Shown here one piece after another: positions 16,130 to 28,180 of a DNA stretch of 64,000 nt. Source of the stretch: Pseudomonadota bacterium (GTDB lineage Bacteria > Pseudomonadota > Alphaproteobacteria > Caulobacterales > Caulobacteraceae); the NCBI GenBank assembly GCA_023456105.1, contig JAEYAO010000105.1, forward strand, positions 1 through 64,000, read 5' to 3'. Each line of letters opens with the position of its first letter. Positions within the stretch are counted from its first letter, which is position 1. The notes under the pieces are model-generated. The model made no database searches. It was not told the DNA's origin and saw only the letters and a list, made by a program, of their open reading frames with translations. The position numbers and the translations under genes were made by a program.

Positions 16130-17380
16130 GTGAAGTGCATCGTTCTGGGGGCGGGCGTCATCGGCGTGACCACCGCCTACTACCTGGCCAAGGCCGGCTG
16201 CGAGGTCACGGTGATCGAACGCCAGGCGGGCCCGGGGCTGGAGACCAGCTTCGCCAACGCCGGCCAGATTTCGCCCGGCTATTCCTCGCCCTGGGCGGCG
16301 CCGTCGATCCCCAAAAAGGCCCCGCGCTGGCTGATGATGAAGCATGCGCCGCTGATCCTGCGGCCGACTTTCGACCCCGCCATGATCCGCTGGGGACTGC
16401 AGATGCTGCGCAACTGCACGCCCGAGCGCTACGCCCTGAACAAGGAGCGGATGGTGCGGCTGGCGGAATACAGCCGCGATCAGCTGAAGCTGCTGCGGGC
16501 CGACACCGGCATCCAGTACGACGGCCGTCAGCAGGGCACGCTGCAGCTGTTCCGCACGGAGAAACAGCTGGAGGACGTGGCCAAGGACGTAAAGGTGCTG
16601 CGTCACGAGGGCGTGCCATGCGAGGTGCTGGACCGCGAGGGCTGTCTGGCGGCGGAGCCCGGCCTGAAGGCCTCCCAGGCGGAGATCGCGGGGGGCTTGC
16701 GCCTGCCCAACGACGAGACGGGGGACGCGGCCCTGTTCACCCAGCGGCTGGCCGAGATGGCCAAGGCGCTGGGCGTCCGCTTCCTGTTCGGGACCGAGGT
16801 GCGCGGCCTGAGGGTGGACCAGGGACGCGTCGTATCCGTCTCGACCAGTCGCGGCGAGCGGACGGCGGATGTCTATGTTGCGGCCATGGGCAGCTATACG
16901 CCGGCGTTGCTGAAGCCGACGCGGATCGGTCTGCCGGTTTATCCCGTGAAGGGCTACTCGATCACCGTGCCGATCGCGAGAGAGGAGACGGCGCCCGTCT
17001 CCACCGTCATGGACGAGACGTTCAAGATCGCCATGACGCGGCTTGGCTCGCGCATCCGCGTGGGCGGCATGGCGGAGTTGTCGGGCTTCAGCCACGACCT
17101 GCCGCCGCGCAGACAGGCCACGCTGAAGTATTCCCTGAACAGCCTGTTTCCGGGGGCGGGCGCTTTGGAAGAGGCGAAGTTCTGGACCGGGCTGCGGCCG
17201 ATGACGCCGGACGGTACACCGGTTCTCGGCGCGACGCGCGTCCCGAACCTTTATCTGAACACCGGGCACGGCACTTTGGGCTGGACGATGGCCTGCGGAT
17301 CGGCCCGGGTGGTCAGCGACATCATCACCGGCCGCGAGCCCGAGATCGAAGCCGCCGACCTGTCGATCGCCCGCTACTGA
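16130..17380 (+). CDS. dadA: D-amino acid dehydrogenase (DadA-like flavoprotein)
   Basis: FAD-dependent oxidoreductase of 416 aa, the usual DadA length. It oxidatively deaminates D-amino acids such as D-alanine to keto acids and passes electrons to the respiratory chain. The N-terminus carries the FAD loop G7-A-G-V-I-G12. The segment '[18 protein letters not shown]' and the C-terminal '[15 protein letters not shown]' match the DadA group. GTG start at 16130 with GGGAGG 6 nt upstream. The divergent Lrp/AsnC gene fits a D-alanine catabolism unit. The last bases overlap the 3' end of glgA on the other strand. Confidence 0.9.
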   Translation: MKCIVLGAGVIGVTTAYYLAKAGCEVTVIERQAGPGLETSFANAGQISPGYSSPWAAPSIPKKAPRWLMMKHAPLILRPTFDPAMIRWGLQMLRNCTPERYALNKERMVRLAEYSRDQLKLLRADTGIQYDGRQQGTLQLFRTEKQLEDVAKDVKVLRHEGVPCEVLDREGCLAAEPGLKASQAEIAGGLRLPNDETGDAALFTQRLAEMAKALGVRFLFGTEVRGLRVDQGRVVSVSTSRGERTADVYVAAMGSYTPALLKPTRIGLPVYPVKGYSITVPIAREETAPVSTVMDETFKIAMTRLGSRIRVGGMAELSGFSHDLPPRRQATLKYSLNSLFPGAGALEEAKFWTGLRPMTPDGTPVLGATRVPNLYLNTGHGTLGWTMACGSARVVSDIITGREPEIEAADLSIARY

Positions 17381-18861
17381 GCCGTCGCAAGCTCTCGATA
17401 AAGGGCGGCGTAGCGCGCGGCCGAAGCGTTCCACGACACGTCGGTGGCCATGGCGTTGGCCTGGATGCGGGCCCAGGTCGGCTTGTCGCGGTAAAGGGCG
17501 GCGGCCTGATGCAGGGCGCGCTCGAACGGCGCCTGTTCGACCGGCGAGAACTGGACGCCGGTGGCGACGCCCGCCGACAGCGCCATCGGATTCGCGTCCA
17601 CCACCGTGTCGGCCAGTCCGCCCGTGCGCGCCACCAGCGGCACGGCGCCGTAGCGTAGGGCGCTGAGCTGGGTCAGGCCGCAGGGCTCGAAGCGTGACGG
17701 GACCAGCAGCACGTCGCACCCGGCCTGGATCTGGTGGGCCAGCGCCTCGTCATAGCCGATGACGCACCCGATGCGGCCGGGCGCCACCTCGGCCGCGGCG
17801 CGAAAGCCGGCCTCGAGCCCCGGCTCGCCCGCGCCGAGCAGGGCGAGCTGGGCCCCCATCTCCAGCACGGTAGGCAGAGCAGTCAGCAGCAGGTCGAGAC
17901 CCTTTTGGCTGGTCAGGCGGCTGACTACGCCGAAAAGCGGCGCGTCCGCACGAGGATCAAGGCCGAAGCGGGCCTGCAAGGCCGCCTTGTTCGCGGCGCG
18001 GGGCGCAGGGTCGGCGGCGTCGTAGGTCCGGGCGATCAGGGCGTCCTTGGCCGGGTTCCAGACCTCGACGTCCAGCCCGTTCAGAATGCCGATCAGGTCC
18101 TCGCCACGCCCTTGAAGCAGCCCGCCCAGGCCCATGCCGCCGCCCTCGCTGGCGATTTCGGCGGTGTAGGTCGGCGACACGGTGGTCACGCGGTCGGCCA
18201 TCAGGACACCGGCCTTCAGGAACCCTATGTCGCCGTAGTATTCGACGCCGTCCAGCGCGAACGCCTTGTCTGGCAGGCCCAACGCCGGCAGCAGCGCGCG
18301 TGGGAAGCGGCCCTGGAATGCGAGGTTGTGGATCGTCAGCACGAACGGCGGCGCACCCTCCGAGCCATACCGCAGATAGGCGGGAACCATGGAGGCCTGC
18401 CAATCGTGACCGTGCACGACGTCCGGGCGATAACCGCCTATGCGCCCGCGCGCGATCTCGGCGGCGACCCTGGCCAAGGCTCCGAAGCGCAGCCCGTTGT
18501 CGGGCCAGTCTTCGCCGTCCGGCGTCAGATATGGATTGCCCGTTCGTGCGAACAGGTGAGGGGCGTCCAATACAAAGAGGTCCAGCCCTGCGGCCGACCC
18601 CTGCAGCACCCGCGCGCGACCGCCCATCAGGTCGTCGAAGGTGGTCACCACCTCCGCTTTCCCAAGCCGGTCCAGCACCACCGGGTAACCGGGAATCAGC
18701 GTCCGCATTTCGACGCCATGCGGACGCAGGGCCGCGGGTAGCGCGCCGGCCACGTCGGCCAGCCCGCCCGTCTTGATCAGCGGGTAGAGCTCGGACGTGA
18801 CGGACAGGACGTGCAGCGGGCGCGTCGCTTCGGCGGCGCGAACAGAGGCCTCAGCGGGCAA
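17374..18861 (-). CDS. glgA: glycogen synthase (ADP-glucose)
   Basis: GT5 glycosyltransferase (495 aa) that extends alpha-1,4-glucan from ADP-glucose. The N-terminal K30-T-G-G-L-A-D motif binds ADP-glucose phosphates. E392-P-C-G-L-T-Q in the C-lobe is the catalytic retaining-GT loop. The TTG start at 18861 overlaps the 3' end of glgC by 11 nt, so the two are one unit, with glgC making the substrate. Its 3' end overlaps dadA by 7 nt in convergent orientation. Confidence 0.95.
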   Translation of the reverse strand: MPAEASVRAAEATRPLHVLSVTSELYPLIKTGGLADVAGALPAALRPHGVEMRTLIPGYPVVLDRLGKAEVVTTFDDLMGGRARVLQGSAAGLDLFVLDAPHLFARTGNPYLTPDGEDWPDNGLRFGALARVAAEIARGRIGGYRPDVVHGHDWQASMVPAYLRYGSEGAPPFVLTIHNLAFQGRFPRALLPALGLPDKAFALDGVEYYGDIGFLKAGVLMADRVTTVSPTYTAEIASEGGGMGLGGLLQGRGEDLIGILNGLDVEVWNPAKDALIARTYDAADPAPRAANKAALQARFGLDPRADAPLFGVVSRLTSQKGLDLLLTALPTVLEMGAQLALLGAGEPGLEAGFRAAAEVAPGRIGCVIGYDEALAHQIQAGCDVLLVPSRFEPCGLTQLSALRYGAVPLVARTGGLADTVVDANPMALSAGVATGVQFSPVEQAPFERALHQAAALYRDKPTWARIQANAMATDVSWNASAARYAALYRELATAQ

Positions 18862-20119
18862 GGGCGTCGATCATCGGCTGGGTGATCAGGCACACGCCCT
18901 TGTCGGTGCGGCGGAACCGCTGGGCGTCGACGACCGGATCCTCGCCCACGACCAGGCCTTCCGGGATGACGACTTCCTTGTCGATTATGACGTTGGTCAA
19001 ACGGCACGAGCGGCCGATCTCGACGCGGGGCATGATCACCGCATTCTCGACATGGGAGTAGCTGTTCACGCGCACCCCGGTGAACAGCAGGGAGCGCTCC
19101 AGCGAGGCGCCCGAGACGATGCAGTCGCCGGATACCACGGAGGACACCGCCATGCCGCGTCGACCCTCGTCGTTGTGCACGAACTTGGCCGGAGCCGTCA
19201 TCTCGCTGTACGTCCAGATCGGCCACTCGCGATCGTAGAGGTCGAGGTCCGGCGTGGTGTTGGTCAGATCGAGATTGGCGTCAAAATAGGCGTCCAGCGT
19301 GCCGACGTCGCGCCAGTAGGCCTCGGCGCGCGGACCCGAGCGGATGGCCGAGCGGCCCAGCTGATGGGCGAAGGCGCGGCCGTTCTTGACCAGATTCGAG
19401 ATGATGTTCTTGCCGAAGTCGTGCTCGGACGAGGGGTCCGCCGCATCCTCGATCAGGCGCTGGAACAGGAATTCGGTGTCGAAGATGTAGATGCCCATGC
19501 TGACCAGCGCCGTGTCCGGCTTGCCGGGCATTGACGGCGGATCCTTGGGCTTTTCCAGAAAGTCGATGATGCGGTCGTTCTCGTCGATGTGCATCACGCC
19601 GAAGGCGGACGCTTCGGAGCGAGGGGCCTCGACGCAGCCGACCGTGACCTCGGCGTTGTTGTTGCAATGCTCCTCGAGCATCACGCCGTAGTCCTGCTTG
19701 TAGATGTGGTCGCCGGCCAGGACGATGATGTACTTGGGCGCATAGCTGCGGATGATGTCGATGTTCTGGTACACGGCGTCGGCGGTGCCGAGATACCAGT
19801 TCGCCTCCGACACCCGCTGGCTCGCCGGCAGGATGTCGAAGCTCTCGTTCCGTTCGGGCCGGAAGAAGGTCCAGCCGTACTGCAGGTGCTTGATCAGGCT
19901 GTGGGCCTTGTACTGAGTCGCCACGCAGATGCGGCGCACGCCCGAGTTCAGGGCGTTGGACAGGGCGAAGTCGACGATCCGGGTCTTGCCGCCGAAGAAG
20001 ACGGCCGGCTTGGCGCGGCGGTCCGTCAGCTCAAGCAATCGGCTGCCTCTACCTCCGGCCAGAACAAAGGCCATGGCCTGACGGCTGATCAGGCCCCGGA
20101 GGGTCGCACTGGGTGGCAT
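18851..20119 (-). CDS. glgC: glucose-1-phosphate adenylyltransferase
   Basis: Makes ADP-glucose from glucose-1-phosphate and ATP, the regulated first step of bacterial glycogen synthesis. 422 aa, the family's usual length. The nucleotide-binding loop '[19 protein letters not shown]' is at residues 20-38, '[11 protein letters not shown]' follows, and a C-terminal left-handed beta-helix carries the allosteric site. It is divergent from glgB across 109 bp, so a shared promoter region may coordinate synthesis and branching. Confidence 0.96.
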   Translation of the reverse strand: MPPSATLRGLISRQAMAFVLAGGRGSRLLELTDRRAKPAVFFGGKTRIVDFALSNALNSGVRRICVATQYKAHSLIKHLQYGWTFFRPERNESFDILPASQRVSEANWYLGTADAVYQNIDIIRSYAPKYIIVLAGDHIYKQDYGVMLEEHCNNNAEVTVGCVEAPRSEASAFGVMHIDENDRIIDFLEKPKDPPSMPGKPDTALVSMGIYIFDTEFLFQRLIEDAADPSSEHDFGKNIISNLVKNGRAFAHQLGRSAIRSGPRAEAYWRDVGTLDAYFDANLDLTNTTPDLDLYDREWPIWTYSEMTAPAKFVHNDEGRRGMAVSSVVSGDCIVSGASLERSLLFTGVRVNSYSHVENAVIMPRVEIGRSCRLTNVIIDKEVVIPEGLVVGEDPVVDAQRFRRTDKGVCLITQPMIDALAR

Positions 20120-20228
20120 TCTGTTGTTTCTCCCTGTGCGGGACGGAACCGATGCCAGCGGCTAAGGTTCCCTAGGCGTCGCGCGGCTTGTCCTGTTTTC
20201 GCGCGAGTTTTTCGGGGAAGGGGTCACG
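20120..20228. promoter_or_regulatory. divergent promoter region glgC / glgB
   Basis: The 109 bp between the divergent starts must hold promoters or leaders for both arms of the glycogen/trehalose cluster. I see no convincing sigma-70 boxes or palindrome. The ribosome-binding sequence GGAAGGGG lies just before the TTG start of glgB. Confidence 0.4.
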
Positions 20229-22397
20229 TTGCAGCGATCAGCCGTGGAGGACTGGCTCTCCGATCCGTTTGCGTTTCTGGGCTCTCACGACGGATCAGTG
20301 CGGACCTACCAGCCGGGCGCCGCTGCGGTGGAGGTCATCGCCCGGGCGAACGGTCGTGTGGTCAGCCGCCTGGAAGAGGTCTCGCCGGGCCTGTTCGTCG
20401 GACGGATGAAGAAGCCGATCGGCTATCGTCTGCGGGTGATCTGGCCGGGCGGCGTGCAGGACACCGAGGACGCTTACGCTTTTGGCCCCGTTCTGGGTGA
20501 ACTGGATTTGCACCTGTTCGGCGAGGGCTCGCACTTCGAGCTGGCCTCCCGCATGGGCGCAGCCCCGGTGACGCATGAGGGCTGCAAGGGCGTGGCCTTT
20601 TCGGTGTGGGCGCCCAATGCGCGGCAGGTGTCGGTGATCGGCGAGTTCAACGCCTGGGACCGTCGGCGGCATCCCATGCGCTCGCGCGGATCGTCGGGCG
20701 TGTGGGAGCTGTTCGTGCCCCGGCTTCAGGCGGGAGAGCGCTACAAGTTCGCGATCACGGGCGCCGACGGCGTAGTGCGTGAAAAAGCCGATCCGCTGGC
20801 CCGTGCGACCGAGACGCCGCCAGCCACCGCCTCGGTCGTCGCCGCGCCGCCCGCGCATCGCTGGGGCGACAAGGGCTGGATGAACAGTCGGGCGGAGCGC
20901 CACCATGCGGGTGCGCCCATCTCGATCTACGAGGTCCACGCGGCTTCGTGGCGCAAGCCGTGGCGCGACTTTCCCGAAGCGCACAGCTGGGACGAGCTGT
21001 CCGATCAGCTGATCCCCTATGTAAAGGCCCTCGGCTTCACCCACGTGGAGCTGATGCCGATCGCCGAGCATCCGTTTGGCGGGTCCTGGGGCTATCAGCC
21101 GCTGTCGCAGTTCGCGCCGTCCGCGCGGTTCGGCCCGGTGGACGGCTTCGCCCGCTTCGTGGACCGCTGCCACCAGGCGGGGATCGGGGTGATCCTGGAC
21201 TGGGTGCCGGCGCACTTCCCCAGCGACGCGCATGGCCTGGCCTTTTTCGACGGCACCGCCCTGTACGAGCACGCCGATCCCAAGGAAGGCTATCATCCCG
21301 ACTGGAACACCCTGATCTTCAACCTGGGGCGCAGCGAGGTTCAGGGCTATCTGATCTCGTCGGCGCTGTACTGGCTGGAGACCTTTCATGTCGATGCGCT
21401 GCGCGTCGATGCCGTCGCCTCCATGCTGTACCGCGACTACAGCCGCAAGGAAGGCCAGTGGACGCCCAACGTCCATGGCGGGCGCGAGAACCTGGAATCC
21501 GTCGCCTTTCTGCAGCGCCTGAACTCTATCGTGGCGGAGCGCTGTCCGGGGGCCATGACCATCGCCGAGGAGTCCACCGCCTGGCCGGGGGTGACCGCGC
21601 CGGTCGAGAGCGGGGGGCTCGGCTTTTCCTACAAGTGGAACATGGGGTGGATGAACGACACCCTGCGCTACATGGAGCGCGATCCGCTGTACCGGCGCTG
21701 GCACGGCGGCGACATCGGCTTCGGCCTGGTCTACGCCTTCAGCGAGAAGTTCGTCCTGCCGCTGAGCCACGACGAGGTGGTGCACGGCAAGGGCGCGCTG
21801 ATCGAGAAGATGCCGGGCGACCGCTGGCAAAAGCTTGCGAACCTGCGCGCCTACTTCGCCTTCATGTGGGGCCATCCTGGCAAGAAGCTGTTGTTCATGG
21901 GCGGTGAGCTGGCGCAGTCGCGCGAGTGGAACCACGATCGGGAACTGGACTGGGGTCTGCTGCAGCAAGCCGAGCATGCTGGAATCCAGCGGCTGGTGGG
22001 AGACCTGAACCGACTCTACGCCCGCGAAGGCGCCCTGCACCACACCGACGCCGATCCACGCGGCTTCGAATGGATCGTGGAGCATGATCCGGCGAGCAGC
22101 GTGTTCGTGTTCCTGCGTCGATCCTTTCACGGCGGAGCGCCGGTCATCGTGGCGCTGAACATGACGCCCGAGGTTCGACGCGGCTATCGCATCGGTGCGC
22201 CGGAGGCCGGCGAATGGCGCGAGATTTTGAACACCGATGCGGAAATCTACGGCGGCGGGAACATCGGCAACGCTGGAGCCGTTCGGACGGCGCCTCATCC
22301 CTGTCACGGCCGCGCGCAGTCGCTCGAATTGACGCTGCCGCCACTGGCCGGGGTCTTCCTTAAGTACGAAGGACCGCCGCTTGAACCTGCTGCCTGA
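20229..22397 (+). CDS. glgB: 1,4-alpha-glucan branching enzyme
   Basis: GH13 transglycosylase (722 aa) that introduces alpha-1,6 branches in glycogen. It has an N-terminal branching-enzyme domain and CBM48 (about 1-220), the catalytic barrel and a C-terminal beta domain. Catalytic residues are D394 ('[10 protein letters not shown]', nucleophile), E447 ('IAEEST', acid/base) and D515 ('LSHDEVVHG'). The TTG start at 20229 has a purine-rich site upstream. The 3' end overlaps glgX by 17 nt. Confidence 0.96.
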   Translation: MQRSAVEDWLSDPFAFLGSHDGSVRTYQPGAAAVEVIARANGRVVSRLEEVSPGLFVGRMKKPIGYRLRVIWPGGVQDTEDAYAFGPVLGELDLHLFGEGSHFELASRMGAAPVTHEGCKGVAFSVWAPNARQVSVIGEFNAWDRRRHPMRSRGSSGVWELFVPRLQAGERYKFAITGADGVVREKADPLARATETPPATASVVAAPPAHRWGDKGWMNSRAERHHAGAPISIYEVHAASWRKPWRDFPEAHSWDELSDQLIPYVKALGFTHVELMPIAEHPFGGSWGYQPLSQFAPSARFGPVDGFARFVDRCHQAGIGVILDWVPAHFPSDAHGLAFFDGTALYEHADPKEGYHPDWNTLIFNLGRSEVQGYLISSALYWLETFHVDALRVDAVASMLYRDYSRKEGQWTPNVHGGRENLESVAFLQRLNSIVAERCPGAMTIAEESTAWPGVTAPVESGGLGFSYKWNMGWMNDTLRYMERDPLYRRWHGGDIGFGLVYAFSEKFVLPLSHDEVVHGKGALIEKMPGDRWQKLANLRAYFAFMWGHPGKKLLFMGGELAQSREWNHDRELDWGLLQQAEHAGIQRLVGDLNRLYAREGALHHTDADPRGFEWIVEHDPASSVFVFLRRSFHGGAPVIVALNMTPEVRRGYRIGAPEAGEWREILNTDAEIYGGGNIGNAGAVRTAPHPCHGRAQSLELTLPPLAGVFLKYEGPPLEPAA

Positions 22398-24483
22398 CCG
22401 GCTTCTGCCGGGCTCCGCCTTTCCGCTCGGCGCGACCTTTGACGGCCTGGGCGTCAACTTCGCCGTCTTCTCGGCCAACGCCGACCAGATCGACCTGTGC
22501 ATCTTCGATCCTTCGGGCAAGCGGGAGATCGCGCGCTACGCCTTGCCGGAATGCACGGACGAGGTGTGGCACGGCTATCTGCCCGAGGTGAAGCCGGGGC
22601 TGCTGTACGGTTTTCGCGCGCATGGCCGCTACGAGCCGGAGAACGGGCACAGGTTCAATCCGAACAAGCTGCTGATCGACCCGTACGCCAAGAAGCTGCA
22701 CGGGACGGTGCGCTGGACGGACGCCCTGCACGGCTACCGCGTCGGCTCGCAGAAGGGCGATCTCAGCTTCGACAAGCGCGACAGCGCCCCGGCGGTCCCC
22801 AAGTCGGTGGTCAAGATCGACGCCTTCGATTGGACCGGCGACCGGCGGCCGAACACGCCTTGGGACAAGACTGTGATCTATGAGGCCCATGTGAAGGGCC
22901 TCACCAAGCTGCTGGAGGACGTCAGCCCGCCTGAGCGCGGCTCCTTTGCGGCCCTGTCGCATCCGCGCGTCATCGACCATCTGCATAGGCTGGGCGTGAC
23001 GGCGCTGGAGCTGTTGCCGATCCATGCCTTCGTGCAGGACCGATTCCTGCAGGAAAAGGGTCTGGCGAACTACTGGGGCTACAACACCCTGGCCTTTTTC
23101 GCGCCCGAGGCCCGCTACATGGCGACCGGCAGCGCCGACGAGTTCCGGCTGGCGGTGCGCCGGCTGCACGCCGCCGGGATCGAGGTCATTCTGGACGTGG
23201 TCTACAACCACACGGCGGAAGGCAGCGAGATGGGCCAGACCCTGTCGCTGCGCGGGCTGGACAACGCCACCTACTACCGGCTGCAGGACGACAATCCGCG
23301 CTACTGCGTCAACGATACGGGCACGGGCAACAGCCTGAACATGTCCAAGGCGCGCGTGGTGCAGATGGTGTCCGACAGCCTGCGCTATTGGGCCGAGAGC
23401 TTCCGCGTCGACGGCTTCCGCTTCGACCTGGGCGTGACGCTGGGGCGCGACGGCAACAAGGGTTTCGATCCCGGCGCCGCCTTCTTCGACGTGCTGCGCC
23501 AGGATCCGGTGCTGCAGAAGCTGAAGCTGATCTCCGAGCCGTGGGACATCGGGCCGGGCGGATACCAGCTGGGCAACCACCCGCCGTCCTTCGCCGAGTG
23601 GAACGACAAGTATCGCGACACCACCCGTAAATACTGGAAGCGGGACTCCAGCCAGCGACCGGACCTTGCCGCGCGCTTGTCCGGCTCGGGCGACCTGTTC
23701 GACCGCCGTGCGCGCCGCCCTTGGGCCAGCGTCAACTTCCTGTCGGCACACGACGGCATGACCCTGGCCGACGTCGTCAGCTATGACGAAAAGCACAACG
23801 ACGCCAACAAGGAAGACAACCGCGACGGTCACAGCGAGAACCTGTCGCACAACTGGGGCGTCGAGGGGCCGACCGACAATCCCGACATCAACGCCTATCG
23901 CCAGCGTTTGCAACGGTCGATGCTGGCGACGCTGTTCGGATCGATGGGCACGCCGATGCTTCTGGGCGGGGACGAGTTCGGCCGCAGCCAGGGCGGCAAC
24001 AACAACGCCTATTGCCACGACGACGAGATCAGCTGGTTCGACTGGGACCGGGCGGACTCTGACGATGGGCGAGCGCTGTCGGCCTTTGTCGGACGCCTGG
24101 CGGAGATCCGGCGAGACATTCCGCCGATCCGTTCCGGTCGCTTTTTGTACGGCGAACCCGTGCGAGACGGCGTGCTGGACATAGAGTGGTGGGACGAGCG
24201 CGGGATGCAGTTGTCCGAGGACGACTGGCGCAACGCCGAGGGGCGGGCCCTGGTCATGCGGCGATCGCAGATCGACGAGGATGGCCGGCTGCGCAGCGTC
24301 AGCCTGCTGCTGAACAGTTCGCATGAAGATCTCGACTTCCGGCTTCCGGAGCAGAACCTCGCGCATGTGGTGCGGATCGACAGCGCAGACGCCGATGTGC
24401 GCGACCTCGATCTTGAGCCCGACGTCTATCGGGTGATGAGCGGCGCGGCCGTGATCATCACCTCGCTGGAGCGCCAGGCGTGA
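22381..24483 (+). CDS. glgX: glycogen debranching enzyme
   Basis: GH13 isoamylase-type enzyme (700 aa) that hydrolyses alpha-1,6 linkages of short glycogen side chains and releases maltodextrins. It has an N-terminal CBM48 ('[20 protein letters not shown]'), the catalytic barrel with D349 ('FRFDLGVTL'), E386 ('ISEPWDIG') and D458 ('SAHDGMT'), and a C-terminal beta domain. The TTG start lies inside the end of glgB, and the stop overlaps the GTG of treZ. Its linear maltodextrin products are the substrates of TreY downstream. Confidence 0.95.
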   Translation: MNLLPDRLLPGSAFPLGATFDGLGVNFAVFSANADQIDLCIFDPSGKREIARYALPECTDEVWHGYLPEVKPGLLYGFRAHGRYEPENGHRFNPNKLLIDPYAKKLHGTVRWTDALHGYRVGSQKGDLSFDKRDSAPAVPKSVVKIDAFDWTGDRRPNTPWDKTVIYEAHVKGLTKLLEDVSPPERGSFAALSHPRVIDHLHRLGVTALELLPIHAFVQDRFLQEKGLANYWGYNTLAFFAPEARYMATGSADEFRLAVRRLHAAGIEVILDVVYNHTAEGSEMGQTLSLRGLDNATYYRLQDDNPRYCVNDTGTGNSLNMSKARVVQMVSDSLRYWAESFRVDGFRFDLGVTLGRDGNKGFDPGAAFFDVLRQDPVLQKLKLISEPWDIGPGGYQLGNHPPSFAEWNDKYRDTTRKYWKRDSSQRPDLAARLSGSGDLFDRRARRPWASVNFLSAHDGMTLADVVSYDEKHNDANKEDNRDGHSENLSHNWGVEGPTDNPDINAYRQRLQRSMLATLFGSMGTPMLLGGDEFGRSQGGNNNAYCHDDEISWFDWDRADSDDGRALSAFVGRLAEIRRDIPPIRSGRFLYGEPVRDGVLDIEWWDERGMQLSEDDWRNAEGRALVMRRSQIDEDGRLRSVSLLLNSSHEDLDFRLPEQNLAHVVRIDSADADVRDLDLEPDVYRVMSGAAVIITSLERQA

Positions 24484-26222
24484 CCGGGGCGGCGTCCAGC
24501 GCGGGAGCGCGCCTGATCGCGCCGGATCGCACCCGCTTCCGCCTGTGGGCGCCGGACCTCTCCGAAGCGGCGCTGGAGGTGGAGGGTCGTCCATCGGCGC
24601 CGATGAGCCCCTGCGACGACGGCTGGTTCGAGGTCGAGGCCGACGTGGGACCGGGCGCCGCCTACCGCTATTGCGTGGGTCCGGACCTCGTCGTGCCGGA
24701 CCCGGCGTCTCGGGCGCAGGACGGCGACGTGAACGACGCCAGCCTGGTGGTCGATCCCGAGAGCTACCGCTGGCGGATCGATTGGTCAGGCAGGCCCTGG
24801 GAAGAGGCCGTCATCTGCGAAGTGCACTGCGGCGTCTTGGGCGGTTTCGCAGGCGTGGCCGACTACCTGCCTCAGCTGGCCGACCTCGGTGTAACGGCCG
24901 TGCAGCTGATGCCGGTCAACGACTTCTCGGGCAGGCGCAACTGGGGCTACGATGGCGTGCTGCCCTATGCGCCGGATGCGGCCTACGGGACGCCGGACGA
25001 GTTGAAGGCGCTCGTAGACCGGGCTCACGAGCTCGGAATGATGATCTTTCTGGACGTGGTCTACAACCACTTCGGGCCGGACGGGAATTATCTGAACACC
25101 TATGCGAGCCGCTTCTTCCACCCGGAAAAGCAGACTCCGTGGGGCGCCGCCATCGCTTTTGACCGAGAGCCGGTGTCGCGCTTCTTCATCGACAACGCCC
25201 GCTACTGGATCGAGGAGTTCCGCTTCGACGGGCTGCGGTTCGACGCGGTCCACGCCATTGGTGATGAGGCGTTCCTGGATCGCATGGCGGCCGAGGTGCG
25301 GGACGCCGCCGGCCTCCGCCGGGTGCACCTGATCCTGGAGAACGAGGCAAATGACGCCGACCGGCTGGAGCAGGCCTATGACGCTCAGTGGAACGACGAC
25401 TTCCACAACGTCATGCATGTGCTGCTGACCGGCGAGACCAGCGCCTACTATCAAGACTTCGCCGACGACCCGGAGGAGCGGCTGGCCCGCTGCCTGGCCG
25501 AGGGCTTCATCTATCAGGGCGAGGGCTCGCCGAACCACGACGGGGCGCCGCGCGGCAAGCCGAGCGCGCATCTGCGACCGACCGCCTTTGTGTCGTTCCT
25601 GCAGAACCACGACCAGATCGGCAATCGCGCCATGGGCGAGCGGCTGACCAGCCTGGTGGATCACGACCGGCTGAAGGCGGCCGTGGCGATGCAGCTGCTG
25701 TGCCCGCAAATCCCGCTGATCTTCATGGGCGAGGAGACGGGCTCGACCAGCCCCTTCCTGTTTTTCACCGACTTCCACAATGAGTTGGCCGATGCGGTGC
25801 GCGAGGGGCGGCGCAGGGAGTTCGCCAAGTTCGAGGCCTTCGCCGATCCGGAAGCGCGAGAGCGCATCCCCGACCCGAACGCGCCCTCGACATTCGAGAT
25901 GTCCAGGGTCCGGCCGGGCGAGGACGCCGACGGTTGGCGCGACCTCTACCGCCGCCTGCTGAAGCTGAGGCGAGAGATGATCACGCCGGGCCTGGCGCAG
26001 GCGAAGTCGGCCGGGTCGCAAGTGCTGGGCGACAAGGCGGTTGCGGCCGCGTGGACGCTGGGGCACGGCTTCAGGCTGAGCCTCGCCTTGAACCTGGGTT
26101 CGGAGGCCGTCGCCTACGCCGATGCTCCGGCGGCGGAGCCGGTGTTCGCCGTCGGAGATACGGCCACGGACGGCCGGATCGCCCCCGCCTGCCTGCTGGC
26201 GTGGCTGGAGCCGGTGGCGTGA
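24480..26222 (+). CDS. treZ: malto-oligosyltrehalose trehalohydrolase
   Basis: Releases free trehalose from maltooligosyl trehalose, the second step of the TreY/TreZ pathway. 580 aa, typical for TreZ. An N-terminal CBM48-like domain precedes the GH13 barrel with D255 ('LRFDAVHAI'), E287 ('LENEAND') and D378 ('NHDQIGN'). The TreZ signature 'MPVNDFSGRRNWGYDGVLPY' is clear. The GTG start at 24480 overlaps the glgX stop; the stop overlaps the malQ start. Confidence 0.95.
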   Translation: MTGAASSAGARLIAPDRTRFRLWAPDLSEAALEVEGRPSAPMSPCDDGWFEVEADVGPGAAYRYCVGPDLVVPDPASRAQDGDVNDASLVVDPESYRWRIDWSGRPWEEAVICEVHCGVLGGFAGVADYLPQLADLGVTAVQLMPVNDFSGRRNWGYDGVLPYAPDAAYGTPDELKALVDRAHELGMMIFLDVVYNHFGPDGNYLNTYASRFFHPEKQTPWGAAIAFDREPVSRFFIDNARYWIEEFRFDGLRFDAVHAIGDEAFLDRMAAEVRDAAGLRRVHLILENEANDADRLEQAYDAQWNDDFHNVMHVLLTGETSAYYQDFADDPEERLARCLAEGFIYQGEGSPNHDGAPRGKPSAHLRPTAFVSFLQNHDQIGNRAMGERLTSLVDHDRLKAAVAMQLLCPQIPLIFMGEETGSTSPFLFFTDFHNELADAVREGRRREFAKFEAFADPEARERIPDPNAPSTFEMSRVRPGEDADGWRDLYRRLLKLRREMITPGLAQAKSAGSQVLGDKAVAAAWTLGHGFRLSLALNLGSEAVAYADAPAAEPVFAVGDTATDGRIAPACLLAWLEPVA

Positions 26223-28180
26223 GCCAGGCGGACCTGCATGCGCTGGCGACCGCCGCCGAGTTGGTGATCGACTGGGAGGATGCGCAGGGCCGGGACCAGC
26301 GCGTGTCCGACGCCTCGCTAAGCGCCATTCTGACCAGCATGGGCCTCGCCTGCGACAGCGCCGCCGACCGCCGCGACAGTCAGGCGCTGTTGGCCGAAAA
26401 GGCCGAGCCGGCCCTGATCACCGCCGTGGCGGGGCAGGCGCTGGAGCTGCCGGGCGGCGCATCTTCTGGGCGGCTGATCCTCGAAGGCGGAAAGGCTCTG
26501 GACGTGACCGGCCGGTTCACGGCGCCGGCCGCCATCGGCTATCACCGGCTGGAGCTTGGCGAGCGGGAGGTGACCCTGGCGGTCTGCCCGCCGCGATGCC
26601 TGACCGCCCGCGACGTTCTCGGCCGCAAGGCATGGGGTGCGACGGTGCAGCTCTACAGCCTGCGCGATGGTCGAGAGACGCCCTCGGGCGACTTCGGCGC
26701 GCTCGCGGATTTCGCCGCGCGGCTGGGGCGAGCGGGCGCGGACGCCGTCGCCATCAGTCCAGTGCACGCCCTGTTTCTGGCCGACCCGCAGCGTTACAGC
26801 CCCTATTCGCCGTCCAGCCGCGACTGGCTGAACCCCCTGTTCGCCGATTCGGCGGTGATCGGCGGGCGAAGGGCGAGCGGAGACGGCGGCGACCTGATCG
26901 ATTGGCCCGCGACCAGCGACAGCCGCGTCACCGCGCTGCGCGAGGTTTTCACCGGTTTCGAAGGTGATGCGCGCTTCGACGCCTTTGTGCGCGAAGGCGG
27001 CGAGTCGCTGCGCCAGCACGCCCTGTTCGAGGTGCTGCACGGTCATTTCTTCGCGCTGAACGGCGCGGGCGGATGGCGGGGCTGGCCGGCCGAGTATCAG
27101 AACCCCGACAGCGCGGCCGTGCAGGCTTTCGCCCGCGAGCATGCCGAGGATGTGCGCTTTCAGCTGTTCTGCCAATGGCTGGCCGACCTGGGGCTCGAGA
27201 CGGCGCAGGCGCAGGCGAAGGCCGCCGGCATGGGCGTGGGGCTGGTCGCGGACTTGGCGGTCGGGCTCGATCCCGGCGGGAGCCACGCCTGGGCGCGGCG
27301 CGACGAACTGCTGGACGGCCTGACGCTGGGCGCGCCGCCAGACGCCTTTCAGGCGGCGGGGCAGGAGTGGGGGATCACCAGCTTTTCGCCCACGGCGCTG
27401 AAACGCAAGGGCTATGCGCCGTTCATCCGCACGGTGCGGGCGGCGCTGCGGCACGCGGGCGGATTGCGGATCGACCATGCGCTGGGATTGAACCGCCTGT
27501 GGGTCCTGCCGGACGGCGCCTCGCCGCTCGAGGGCGCCTATCTGGTCAACCCGCTGAAGGATCTGCTGCGCCTGTGTGCGCTCGAAAGCCATCGCGCCCG
27601 CGCCATCATCATCGGCGAGGACCTGGGCGTGGTGCCGGACGGTCTGCGCGACACTCTGGAGACGCACGGCCTGCTCGGCATGCGCGTTCTGCCGTTCGAA
27701 CGCGAAAAGGACGGCGCGCTCAGGTCCCCCGACAGCTGGGACCCTCTGGCCGCCGCCATGACCTCGACCCACGACCTGGCGCCCGTCGCCGGATGGTGGA
27801 AGGGCCGCGACATCGAGTGGCGGGGGCGGCTGGGCGCCGACGGCGACCGCGAGGCGGAGCGCCAGGAGCGGGCCGACTATCGCGAGGCCTTCTGGAGCGC
27901 GGCGGTCGAGGCCGGGGTCGCCTCGGGCGATCCGCCGCCCGCCGACGCGCCGGACGCCGCCGTCGACGCATCGGTCGCCTATGCGGCGACCAGCGCCTGC
28001 GAACTGGCGCTGATCCCGGTCGAGGATCTGCTCGGTCTGGATGAGCAGCCGAACCTGCCTGGCGTCGTCGAGGTGCATCCCAACTGGCGCCGCCGCCTGC
28101 CGGCCGCGACCGAGAACCTGCTCGAAGAACCGCGCGTCGCCGCGCGGGTCGAACGCCTGAACGCTGAAAGACCTCGATGA
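26219..28180 (+). CDS. malQ: 4-alpha-glucanotransferase (amylomaltase)
   Basis: GH77 disproportionating enzyme (653 aa) that moves maltosyl units between glucan chains, recycling short maltodextrins left by TreY and GlgX. Catalytic residues are D419 ('RIDHALGL'), E467 ('IGEDLGVVP') and D519 ('STHDLAP'). The N-terminal 120 residues form the long-form MalQ extra domain. GTG start at 26219 overlapping the treZ stop; a longer frame upstream only overlaps treZ. Lying between treZ and treY, it is translationally coupled to both. Confidence 0.94.
   Translation: MSQADLHALATAAELVIDWEDAQGRDQRVSDASLSAILTSMGLACDSAADRRDSQALLAEKAEPALITAVAGQALELPGGASSGRLILEGGKALDVTGRFTAPAAIGYHRLELGEREVTLAVCPPRCLTARDVLGRKAWGATVQLYSLRDGRETPSGDFGALADFAARLGRAGADAVAISPVHALFLADPQRYSPYSPSSRDWLNPLFADSAVIGGRRASGDGGDLIDWPATSDSRVTALREVFTGFEGDARFDAFVREGGESLRQHALFEVLHGHFFALNGAGGWRGWPAEYQNPDSAAVQAFAREHAEDVRFQLFCQWLADLGLETAQAQAKAAGMGVGLVADLAVGLDPGGSHAWARRDELLDGLTLGAPPDAFQAAGQEWGITSFSPTALKRKGYAPFIRTVRAALRHAGGLRIDHALGLNRLWVLPDGASPLEGAYLVNPLKDLLRLCALESHRARAIIIGEDLGVVPDGLRDTLETHGLLGMRVLPFEREKDGALRSPDSWDPLAAAMTSTHDLAPVAGWWKGRDIEWRGRLGADGDREAERQERADYREAFWSAAVEAGVASGDPPPADAPDAAVDASVAYAATSACELALIPVEDLLGLDEQPNLPGVVEVHPNWRRRLPAATENLLEEPRVAARVERLNAERPR

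Noticed and set aside
20295..22520. Very long minus-strand frame opposite glgB, and a similar one opposite glgX
   Set aside because: Mirror frames of GH13 genes in GC-rich DNA; low-complexity translation and no ribosome-binding site.
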